A stretch of DNA of 64,000 nucleotides from CAYVHU01 sp964451415 (GTDB lineage Bacteria > Pseudomonadota > Alphaproteobacteria > Rhodospirillales > Magnetovibrionaceae). Under the pieces are notes generated by a model, which saw nothing but the letters and a program-made list of their open reading frames with translations, was not told where the DNA came from and made no database searches. Below, one piece after another: positions 1 to 7,809 of the stretch. Both the position numbers and the translations under genes were made by a program. Location of the stretch: NCBI GenBank assembly GCA_964451415.1, contig CAYVHU010000001.1, positions 62,001-126,000 on the forward strand, read 5' to 3'. How positions within the stretch are numbered: position 1 is the stretch's first letter; the number at the start of each line of letters is the position of its first letter.

Positions 1-99
1 AATCTCTTCGATCAGCGGACGGATGTTTTCCGCTTCGTTGTACACCGGCACGACGACGGAAATCTCAAAAGAGGCGGGTGAGTTGTGAGTGCCCGACAT
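1..99 (-). CDS. Glycosyltransferase family 2, N-terminal fragment
   Basis: Only the first 33 codons lie in the window; the rest runs off the left edge. The start is the ATG read leftwards from 99. The peptide contains ISVVVPVYNEAENIRPLIEEI-like sequence. The VVVPVYNE stretch is the nucleotide-sugar-binding beta-strand opening of family 2 (GT-A fold) glycosyltransferases, and the following AENI resembles polyprenyl-phosphate (dolichyl-phosphate mannose synthase-type) transferases. The acceptor and sugar cannot be told from this fragment. It is divergent from the diguanylate cyclase gene at 316, with about 216 bases between them. Confidence 0.75.
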   Translation of the reverse strand, partial: MSGTHNSPASFEISVVVPVYNEAENIRPLIEEI

Positions 100-315
100 G
101 GCGAAAACGATGATCCCAACACGAAATTCAACGGTGGCACAAAAGTGCGCTTTGCTTTTACACCTTCGCGGCGCGCCAAACTACCCCGGATCACAAAGGG
201 TGCGCCAAGAAAAAAATAACACAATCATTTTGACGTTGGTGTTGATTGGCGGAAGGATCATATACAGAGAAGTGCGTATCGTGAAAGAAGTCAAACAGAC
301 AATGAGTTTGTAACC

Positions 316-1371
316 ATGGCCTTTCTGGATTCCTTTGAACAAGCCGCCGAATATTCGCGTCTGGCCCTGAAACAAATGGCGCAGCTCAAGATCCCCGCGA
401 CACCGTGCAATTTTACGCTCTGGTATACTCATGTGTCGGGGCGCGAGCCGCATCTGTCGCATATGATCAAGGTTCTCAAAGACAACAAACGTGAATTCAA
501 CGAAGATGTCTGCAACGAACTTTTCGTAAAGTTTTTTTCCAGCGAATCGGAAAGTCTGGTCCTTTCGCAGACCACACAGCACATGGAAAACGAATTGCAC
601 CGCATCATCGAATACGTGGACGAAGCCGAAAGTGGCGCCACGGCGTATGGCCAAAGCCTTGCCTCCGCGCAAAGCAACATTACGAATGCCGCAGACGCCC
701 CCAGCTTGAAGAACGCATTGGCAAAGGTCATCACCGACACCCAGAAAATGCAGGCGATCAACCAAAACCTGGAAACGAAGCTTGCGGCTTCGACCCGAGA
801 AGTCGGGAAGCTGCGCGTTGATTTGGAAGACATGCGCAAGGAGGCCTTGACCGACGCGCTGACCGGCATCGCCAACCGCAAACTATTCGATATGGAACTG
901 CGCCAGCGTGCCCGTGACGCAATGGAAAACGGCGAACCCTTAAGCCTGCTGCTCATCGACATTGACCACTTCAAGGTGTTCAACGACCAATTCGGTCATC
1001 AGACCGGCGATGAAGTTTTGAAGCTTCTTGCCTATACCATGACAAAAGCGGTCAAAGGGACCGATGTTCCGGCACGCTACGGTGGCGAAGAATTCGTGAT
1101 CATTCTGCCACAAGCCGACCTTGCCGGCGCAGGCAAAGTTGCAGAAAACATCCGCAAAAAAATTGCCCTCAAGCGCATGATCAATCGCAACACCGGGCAG
1201 AGTCTGGGGCGGATCACAGTCTCCATTGGCACGGGACAGTTCCTCATGGGGGAACCCCTGGGCAATTTGATCAAGCGCACCGATCAGGCCCTGTACAAGG
1301 CAAAAGCGATGGGTCGCAACCGTGTCGTGAGCCAGAACGACCTAAAAAACGAAGAGCTAACGTTTCAATAA
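316..1371 (+). CDS. Diguanylate cyclase (GGDEF domain) with N-terminal helical region
   Basis: A 351-residue soluble protein predicted to make cyclic di-GMP from two GTP. The C-terminal half (about residues 180-340) is a GGDEF domain: LTDALTGIANRK opens it and the active-site loop is GGEEF at residues 256-260. The N-terminal 170 residues have no transmembrane segment and look helical, ending in a coiled-coil-like stretch (about 140-175) that could drive dimerisation. The inhibitory site nine residues before the GGEEF, normally RxxD, reads KGTD (247-250), so the key arginine is lysine and product inhibition may be weakened. The upstream 216 bases hold no obvious gene. No partner phosphodiesterase is adjacent. 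The input signal is unknown. Confidence 0.9.
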   Translation: MAFLDSFEQAAEYSRLALKQMAQLKIPATPCNFTLWYTHVSGREPHLSHMIKVLKDNKREFNEDVCNELFVKFFSSESESLVLSQTTQHMENELHRIIEYVDEAESGATAYGQSLASAQSNITNAADAPSLKNALAKVITDTQKMQAINQNLETKLAASTREVGKLRVDLEDMRKEALTDALTGIANRKLFDMELRQRARDAMENGEPLSLLLIDIDHFKVFNDQFGHQTGDEVLKLLAYTMTKAVKGTDVPARYGGEEFVIILPQADLAGAGKVAENIRKKIALKRMINRNTGQSLGRITVSIGTGQFLMGEPLGNLIKRTDQALYKAKAMGRNRVVSQNDLKNEELTFQ

Positions 1372-1586
1372 CATCACCTCCGTCCCAGCGGGGTCATAAT
1401 TTCGCCATTATTTTTGCATGCCATCTTGTGGTCTTGCATGTTTTCGTCTATGGACCTTCCTAAGATCCGCGCTGTTTCATGCGCAACGGTCAATTGATCC
1501 TCATTAATCCTATCTCGAGCCGCGTGTCTGGTGACCAGACTGTCGGCACGTCAGGCATTTTGGCTTTGTTTCCAGGAAGGAATTTT

Positions 1587-3407
1587 ATGTTACGCGCGCT
1601 GACCCATCCCAATGCTATCTTGCGTGTTTCAATTCTGGCGATCTTCACAGGGCTGTTCGCCGGCATCGGCGCCGTGGCCTTCCGCGCCCTCATCGCATTG
1701 TTTCACAATCTCATGTTTCTCGGCTCGTTTTCATTGACTTACGATGCCAATGTGCACACCGCGCCAAGCCCCTGGGGAATAGGCATTATCATCGTGCCGG
1801 TGATCGGCGCGTTGATCGTCACCTATCTGGTCAAACATTACGCGCCGGAGGCCAAGGGACACGGCGTCCCCGAGGTCATCGACGCCATCTATTACAACAG
1901 CGGCATCATTCGCCCGTCGGTGGCCCTGATCAAATTTATCGCCTCGGCCATTTCCATCGGCTCCGGCGGGGCCGTCGGCCGTGAAGGGCCGATCATCCAG
2001 ATCGGCGCCGCCTTCGGCTCCCTCGTCGGACAGATCATTCACATGCCGAAATGGCAACGTTTCACGCTGATTGCATGCGGAGCAAGCGGCGGCATCGCCG
2101 CGACCTTCAACACCCCCATCGGCGGGCTGATGTTCGCCATCGAACTCATTTTACCCGAAATCAGTTCACGCACCATCATCCCCGTCGCGCTGGCGACCGG
2201 TGCCGCCACCTATGTTGGACGTTTCTTCTTCGGCGACTTTCCCGCCTTCACCATACCTGACTTCGCCATGCAGTCCTCCAGCACACTGTTTGCGCCCGGA
2301 ATCCTCGCCTGGCTCGGATTCGGCGTCCTGCTCGGCGTCGTTTCGATGATCTACATCCGTGCCCTGTACGGATTCGAGAACATGTTCGAACGCATCCCCG
2401 GAAACGACTACACCCGCCACGTGCTGGGGATGTTTCTCGTAGGCGTCACGATGTATTTGCTGCTGCGTTTCACCGGCCACTATTATATCCAGGGCGTGGG
2501 CTACGCCACGGTCCAGGATATCCTGCGCCAGATGGCTTTCCATCCCGGTTTCTTGTTGATGCTGTTCGTCATGAAATTGCTGGTCACCTCGCTGACGCTC
2601 GGCTCCGGGGCTTCTGGCGGCATTTTCTCGCCATCGCTGTTCATGGGCGCGTCCCTCGGCAGCGCTTACGCAATGGTGCTTGGTCCCTTGATGCCCGATG
2701 CGGGTCTCGGGGTCGTCGGCACGGCCATCATCGGCATGGCCGGCATGGTCGCCGGCGCCACCGGCGCGGTGGTCACCGCCATCGTCATGATCTTTGAGAT
2801 GACACGTGACTACAACGTGATCATTCCGCTCATGATCACCGCATCGGTCGCCTACGGCATTCGTCGCGCCTTGCTGCGCGACAGCATCTACACCATGAAA
2901 CTGTCGCGGCGCAAACACGCCGTACCCGAAGCCCTGCAAACCAACCTGCACCTCATGCACACGGTGCGTGAATTGCTGTATATTCCCGTGTTACGCCGCC
3001 CCGTCGATGATCCCACCCCCGTGCAACGGCTGGTACGCACCTTTCGTCAGACACCCAATATTCTGTTGCTCGATGGTGATCGCGTCGCCGGTTTAATCAG
3101 TGCTTCAAAGCTTCAACATACCGCGCCGGGAACCCATGTGGCCGATATCGCGACAAACGGCACCGCCGATTTCATTACGGTGCGTGCCGACGATAGTCTC
3201 TTTGATGTGTTTATCCGTTTGCGTAATGCTCGCGCCGATATGGTCCTCGTCACCGATCGGGAGGATGAACAAACCGATCCGGATGAAGAGGTCAAAGCAG
3301 ACGATGTCATTGGCGCGATGAGTTGGGAACAGGTCGCTAACGCCAGTGGCCTGCCCAGTTCCCTACGCCTGCGCAAAGGGGACACCTTGCCGGAAAGCAC
3401 CCCGTGA
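1587..3407 (+). CDS. ClC-family chloride channel/transporter with C-terminal CBS domains
   Basis: Integral membrane anion channel or Cl-/H+ exchanger. An ORF begins at 1479, but the ATG at 1587 has a good ribosome binding site (AGGAAGG seven bases upstream), giving 606 residues. The selectivity motifs are clear: GSGGAVGREGP at residues 125-135, with the gating glutamate E133, and GSGASGGIFSPSLF further on. The cytoplasmic end (about residues 460-590) looks like a CBS pair, probably a nucleotide-sensing regulator. By eye the internal proton glutamate of E. coli ClC (E203) aligns with leucine in the FAIELILPE segment, a channel-like feature. The uvrD-like start lies 49 bases after its stop. Confidence 0.9.
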   Translation: MLRALTHPNAILRVSILAIFTGLFAGIGAVAFRALIALFHNLMFLGSFSLTYDANVHTAPSPWGIGIIIVPVIGALIVTYLVKHYAPEAKGHGVPEVIDAIYYNSGIIRPSVALIKFIASAISIGSGGAVGREGPIIQIGAAFGSLVGQIIHMPKWQRFTLIACGASGGIAATFNTPIGGLMFAIELILPEISSRTIIPVALATGAATYVGRFFFGDFPAFTIPDFAMQSSSTLFAPGILAWLGFGVLLGVVSMIYIRALYGFENMFERIPGNDYTRHVLGMFLVGVTMYLLLRFTGHYYIQGVGYATVQDILRQMAFHPGFLLMLFVMKLLVTSLTLGSGASGGIFSPSLFMGASLGSAYAMVLGPLMPDAGLGVVGTAIIGMAGMVAGATGAVVTAIVMIFEMTRDYNVIIPLMITASVAYGIRRALLRDSIYTMKLSRRKHAVPEALQTNLHLMHTVRELLYIPVLRRPVDDPTPVQRLVRTFRQTPNILLLDGDRVAGLISASKLQHTAPGTHVADIATNGTADFITVRADDSLFDVFIRLRNARADMVLVTDREDEQTDPDEEVKADDVIGAMSWEQVANASGLPSSLRLRKGDTLPESTP

Positions 3408-3456
3408 GAGAAAGCGGCGCTTATGCCTGCGCGGCGCGCCGTGCTATAAGCAGGTT

Positions 3457-5688
3457 ATGAGCGACCCCTTCGAACTCACCGACAGGCCCGCGATCGACCC
3501 GTCTTTGAACGACCCATCTTACGACGGCGCGTCCGCGCATCGCGCTGCGTATCTGGAAACCTTAAACGAGAGCCAGCGCGAGGCCGTGGAAACCATGGAC
3601 GGGCCGGTGCTTGTTTTGGCGGGTGCCGGCACCGGCAAAACCCGGGTTCTCACCACGCGGCTCGGCCATATCCTGAGACAAGGTCGCGCCGCGCCCGGCG
3701 ATCTTCTGGCCGTGACCTTCACCAACAAGTCCGCGCGCGAAATGCAACGTCGCGTCGCCGCCATGTTGGGCACGCCGGTGGAAGGTTGGTGGGTGGGCAC
3801 ATTCCATGCCCTGGGCGCACGCATTGTGCGCCGCCACGCGGAGGCGGTGGGACTGAAGTCGAACTTCACCATCCTGGACAGCGACGACCAGGTGCGTTTG
3901 CTCAAACAAATCCTGAACGCGCGCGACATTGACCCCAAACGTTTTCCGGCACGCGCCTTCAGCACCGTGATCCAACGTTGGAAGGATCGTGCCTTAACGC
4001 CCGAAAAGGTCCCCCAAACCGACGACGCCCTGGACGGATCAGCCATTGGCGTTTACAAGGAATATCAGGAGCACTTAAAGCGCATAAACGCTGCCGATTT
4101 CGGCGACTTGTTGATGCTCTGCGTAACGCTGTTCCAAGCCCAGCCGGAAATCCTCAAATCCTACCAGCGGCGCTTCCGTTATATCCTGGTCGATGAATAT
4201 CAAGACACCAATGTGGCGCAATATCTGTGGCTGCGCCTGTTGGCGCAAAGGCATCGCAATATCTGCTGCGTCGGCGATGACGATCAATCCATCTATTCGT
4301 GGCGCGGCGCGGAAGTTGCCAATATCCTGCGCTTCGAACAGGACTTTCCCGGCGCAAAAATCGTACGGCTAGAGCGCAACTACCGCTCCGGCGCACATAT
4401 TCTGGGGGCGGCATCGGGATTGATCGCCAACAATGAAGGTCGTCTGGGCAAAACCCTGTGGACCGATCGCACCGACGCAGAAAAAGTGCGCGTGCGCGGC
4501 GTTTGGGACTCTCAGGAAGAAGCCCGCTGGGTGTGCGATGAAATCGAGATGCGTCAAACACGTGCAGAAAGCCTCAACTCCATGGCGATCCTGGTGCGCA
4601 CCTCCGCCCAGACGCGAGAGTTCGAGGAACGCCTGATTACGTTGGGCATCGCCTATCAGGTGATCGGCGGCCTGCGCTTTTATGAACGTCAGGAAATTCG
4701 CGATGCGGTGGCCTATCTGCGTGTGATTGCACAACCGCGCGATGACCTTGCCTTTCAACGCATTGTCAATCTTCCCAAGCGCGGCCTTGGTCAAGCCACA
4801 ATGCAGACCGTTCATCAAGATGCGCGCGCGCGCGCCGTCCCTTTGACGACCTCGATCATGGAATTGCTTTCCACCGATGAATTGAAGCCCAGGCCACGCA
4901 AAACCTTGAACGACCTGATGACGGATTTCGCACGCTGGCGCAGAGAATCCCAGACACGCCCCCCGGCGGAGCTTCTCGATCTGGTGTTGGCGGAATCAGG
5001 CTACCTTGATATGTGGAAATCCGACAAGGCGATTACCGCGCCGGGACGGGTGGAAAACCTCAAGGAACTGGTGCTGGGCTTAAATGAGTTCGAAACCCTC
5101 ACCAGCTTTCTCGAACATGTCTCGTTGGTTATGGATAACGAAGACATGAAAAACGTCGACAAACTGAGCCTGATGACCCTGCACGGCGCCAAAGGCCTGG
5201 AATTCGACACCGTGTTCCTGCCCGGCTGGGAGGACGGCCTGTTTCCCCACCAGCGCGCCCTGGACGAAACCGGTGTACAAGGCTTGGAGGAAGAACGGCG
5301 TCTGGCCTACGTCGGACTGACCCGAGCGCGCCACAGTGCTTATATTACTTTCGCCGCCTCAAGACAGATTTTCGGCAAGTGGCAATCGTCATTGCCGTCA
5401 CGTTTTATCGACGAACTGCCGTTGGAACACATCGAACGTTCCCGTGAACTCGGCATTGCGCAAGGGGGCGCCGACGGAAATTGGAAAGGCCGGCAGCACC
5501 GCACGCTCGACGATACGGTGTTCGCGCCCGCACGCAACACCGTCAACGGACTTGAAGTGGGACAGCGTATCTTTCATCAAAAATTCGGTTATGGCCAAAT
5601 TCGCGCATTGGATGGAGAAAAACTGGACATCAATTTTGAAAAGGCCGGCGCAAAAAAAGTCATGGCCAGCTTTGTCGAACCGACATAG
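3457..5688 (+). CDS. uvrD: ATP-dependent DNA helicase, UvrD/PcrA type (superfamily 1A)
   Basis: A 3'-5' DNA helicase of 743 residues acting in nucleotide excision and mismatch repair and in removing blocks at forks. Motif I GAGTGKT is at residues 56-62, motif Ia TFTNKSAREM follows, motif II is DEYQDTN (246 onward), motif III VGDDDQSIYSWRGA, motif IV LERNYRS, and motif V/VI LMTLHGAKGLEF and VGLTRAR. The reading frame is open back to 3346, inside the ClC gene, but the MSDPFELT start at 3457 avoids that overlap. The C-terminus keeps the PcrA/UvrD-type tail (GQRIFHQKFGYGQI) that contacts RNA polymerase in relatives. Naming between uvrD and pcrA is a matter of convention. prmA follows 14 bases later. 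Confidence 0.92.
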   Translation: MSDPFELTDRPAIDPSLNDPSYDGASAHRAAYLETLNESQREAVETMDGPVLVLAGAGTGKTRVLTTRLGHILRQGRAAPGDLLAVTFTNKSAREMQRRVAAMLGTPVEGWWVGTFHALGARIVRRHAEAVGLKSNFTILDSDDQVRLLKQILNARDIDPKRFPARAFSTVIQRWKDRALTPEKVPQTDDALDGSAIGVYKEYQEHLKRINAADFGDLLMLCVTLFQAQPEILKSYQRRFRYILVDEYQDTNVAQYLWLRLLAQRHRNICCVGDDDQSIYSWRGAEVANILRFEQDFPGAKIVRLERNYRSGAHILGAASGLIANNEGRLGKTLWTDRTDAEKVRVRGVWDSQEEARWVCDEIEMRQTRAESLNSMAILVRTSAQTREFEERLITLGIAYQVIGGLRFYERQEIRDAVAYLRVIAQPRDDLAFQRIVNLPKRGLGQATMQTVHQDARARAVPLTTSIMELLSTDELKPRPRKTLNDLMTDFARWRRESQTRPPAELLDLVLAESGYLDMWKSDKAITAPGRVENLKELVLGLNEFETLTSFLEHVSLVMDNEDMKNVDKLSLMTLHGAKGLEFDTVFLPGWEDGLFPHQRALDETGVQGLEEERRLAYVGLTRARHSAYITFAASRQIFGKWQSSLPSRFIDELPLEHIERSRELGIAQGGADGNWKGRQHRTLDDTVFAPARNTVNGLEVGQRIFHQKFGYGQIRALDGEKLDINFEKAGAKKVMASFVEPT

Positions 5689-5702
5689 ACGCGGATTTCG
5701 TA

Positions 5703-6587
5703 ATGGATAAAACTCCCATTTGGCGCGTTTCGTTCGAAATCCCCGGCGATCTTGCGTCCCCATTCGCGAACGCATTGGAACCTTTCGTCGAGACCCTTAT
5801 GTGGAGCGTCGATGAAGATGTCCAAGACCAACAGCGTATGGAAGGATACTCCACCGTCGCACCCGATACCGTCGCCCTGCTTCAAGCTCTCATCGCAACG
5901 GCGCAAGAAAATGGCGTCGCCACGCCCGTGCTCACAAGCGAATATCTGAAAGCGCGCGACTGGCTGAGCGAAAACCTGAAGGATTTTCCTCCCATCAACG
6001 AAGGACGGTTTTTCATTCATGCCTCACATATCGAAGAGCGGCCCCTGCCGGGCCGCCTGGTGATGCGCATCGACCCCGGCACAGCATTCGGCACCGGAAC
6101 CCATGCAACAACGTCGGGATGCCTTATGGCGCTGGAAGAGCTGGGAAAAAAATATACCATCAAAAAACCCCTGGATATGGGATCGGGATCCGGAATCCTG
6201 TCCATCGCCATGGCCAAACTGTGGCACGTGCACGTCGTGGGCGTCGATATCGACCCGCAGGCGCGTTGCGTGGCCCATCGTAACGCCCGTCTCAACGCGA
6301 CAGCGAAGCTGCTGAGCTTCCATACCGGCAAGGGATTTCTAAGGCTCCCCAAACACGCCCGGTACGACATGATCGTCGCCAACATCCTCGCGCGACCGTT
6401 AAGATCAATGGCCGTGAATTTAGTGCGCCACCTGAGCCCGCGCGGCCATGTGATCCTTTCGGGCCTGATCGAAAAAGATAAACGCTTCGTACTGGCGCCA
6501 TACCTGGATCAAGGCCTGAAGCTTCAACGGCACATCGTACGCGACGGTTGGCTCACCTTGGTCCTGAAAAAACGCTCCTCATTTTAA
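5703..6587 (+). CDS. prmA: Ribosomal protein L11 methyltransferase
   Basis: SAM-dependent methyltransferase of 294 residues that trimethylates ribosomal protein L11. The SAM-binding glycine-rich loop LDMGSGSGILSIA starts at residue 157, preceded by the family-specific GTAFGTGTHATT segment. The NILA motif at 227-230, followed by RPL, is the substrate-amide-binding motif of the family. The length is normal. The N-terminal 120 residues would be the L11-recognition domain. It lies 14 bases after the helicase gene on the same strand and is probably cotranscribed; uvrD-prmA neighbours are frequent in alphaproteobacteria. Confidence 0.92.
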   Translation: MDKTPIWRVSFEIPGDLASPFANALEPFVETLMWSVDEDVQDQQRMEGYSTVAPDTVALLQALIATAQENGVATPVLTSEYLKARDWLSENLKDFPPINEGRFFIHASHIEERPLPGRLVMRIDPGTAFGTGTHATTSGCLMALEELGKKYTIKKPLDMGSGSGILSIAMAKLWHVHVVGVDIDPQARCVAHRNARLNATAKLLSFHTGKGFLRLPKHARYDMIVANILARPLRSMAVNLVRHLSPRGHVILSGLIEKDKRFVLAPYLDQGLKLQRHIVRDGWLTLVLKKRSSF

Positions 6588-6725
6588 GTCCTCTACAGGC
6601 AACCAGTGTGCTACAAGAAAAAATACAATTGTAAATATACCTGCAAAACAACATTTACCTCATAGACTCCGTTTGGATTGTGCGGGGTGAACGCTTAGGG
6701 AGACTGTCAAGACGGGACATCCGAT

Positions 6726-7778
6726 ATGTCGAATACAAAAATTCTTGTGGTTGATGATGAGCCGTCAAACCTTCAATACCTCAAGCAGGTTCTGGGCGAT
6801 GAAGACTATCAATTGGTCTTTGCCAGGGATGGGCTTGAAGCCCTTGAACGACTTGACGAACAATCGTTTGCCCTCATTTTGCTCGATCTGCAAATGCCGA
6901 ACCTTGATGGATACGGCGTGCTGGAAGCCCTGCGAAAGAACGGGACCATCGGTCTGACGAAAATCATTATCCTGTCGGTTTTGGACGATGAGGATTCCGT
7001 TATAAAAGGGTTTTCTCTCGGAGCGCTGGACTATGTTCCCAAGCCATTCGAGCGTAAAGAACTTCTGCTTAGAATTCGCCGACTGCTCAACCTGAAAACG
7101 GAAAAAGAAACCTTGTTGGCGGGCTACCGTATGATGCAAAGCGGGGTCAAAGCCGTCGGTTCGCTTATTCAGACACCGCTCGATAGAGCCAGCCGCGATG
7201 CCGAAGACTCTTCGCACAACACCAAAGTGCAAGATGAGCTGCGTTATGTGACACACGTTTTGCGACAATTTGAAATCTACCTGAGTTTGCAGGTGGCACC
7301 TTTGAAGCAGATCGACATCAATATTCAACAGTTGCTTGAAGCCGCCTTGCTCAGTTGTCCGGGCACGATCCAGTTGCCCTTGCAAGGACCGCAATATCTG
7401 GCTCCGGTCGGGACGGCCATCCATGGGGACGGAAAGATGGTGAAAAACGCCGTGTTGACCCTGTTGGACAACGCGTCCCGACATACAATCAATGACGAGC
7501 CGGTCAAAATTACCGTGAAGTTATCCAAGGACGAGCACTACGTACTGATTGAGATCAAGAACCGCTGCGCGGGCATTGCGCAAGATGATATTCCAGGACT
7601 GTTCACGCCCTTCGCCCGGGAAAAGGACGCAAAAGGGTTCGGCCTCGACCTCGCCATCGCCGCAGCGGTGGCGCAGCGCCACGGTGGTTCGGTTACTTGC
7701 AAATCCATCCCAAATGATTGGACCACGTTTACCATAAAGCTCCCGAAATCAGACAAGTCATACACAGCCAGAATTTAA
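6726..7778 (+). CDS. Response-regulator receiver fused to a degenerate HATPase-like domain
   Basis: A 350-residue cytoplasmic protein. Residues 1-120 form a complete receiver: acidic pair D10-D11, phospho-acceptor D54 in LILLDLQMP, S84 and K106 in YVPKP. Residues 125-215 are helical and resemble a dimerisation domain, but I see no conserved H-box: the expected histidine is absent around SLIQTPL. Residues 225-345 look like a GHKL ATPase: an N-box LLDNASRHT, a G1 segment reading NRCAG where DxGxG is expected, and a G2-like GFGLDLAIA. ATP binding may therefore be weak or lost. It is followed 31 bases later by a hybrid histidine kinase, which suggests the two act together. It could be a phosphate sink, a scaffold, or an output protein. 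Confidence 0.8.
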   Translation: MSNTKILVVDDEPSNLQYLKQVLGDEDYQLVFARDGLEALERLDEQSFALILLDLQMPNLDGYGVLEALRKNGTIGLTKIIILSVLDDEDSVIKGFSLGALDYVPKPFERKELLLRIRRLLNLKTEKETLLAGYRMMQSGVKAVGSLIQTPLDRASRDAEDSSHNTKVQDELRYVTHVLRQFEIYLSLQVAPLKQIDINIQQLLEAALLSCPGTIQLPLQGPQYLAPVGTAIHGDGKMVKNAVLTLLDNASRHTINDEPVKITVKLSKDEHYVLIEIKNRCAGIAQDDIPGLFTPFAREKDAKGFGLDLAIAAAVAQRHGGSVTCKSIPNDWTTFTIKLPKSDKSYTARI

Positions 7779-7809
7779 AGAGGCGGCCAACCGTAAAGGC
7801 GACACTGTC

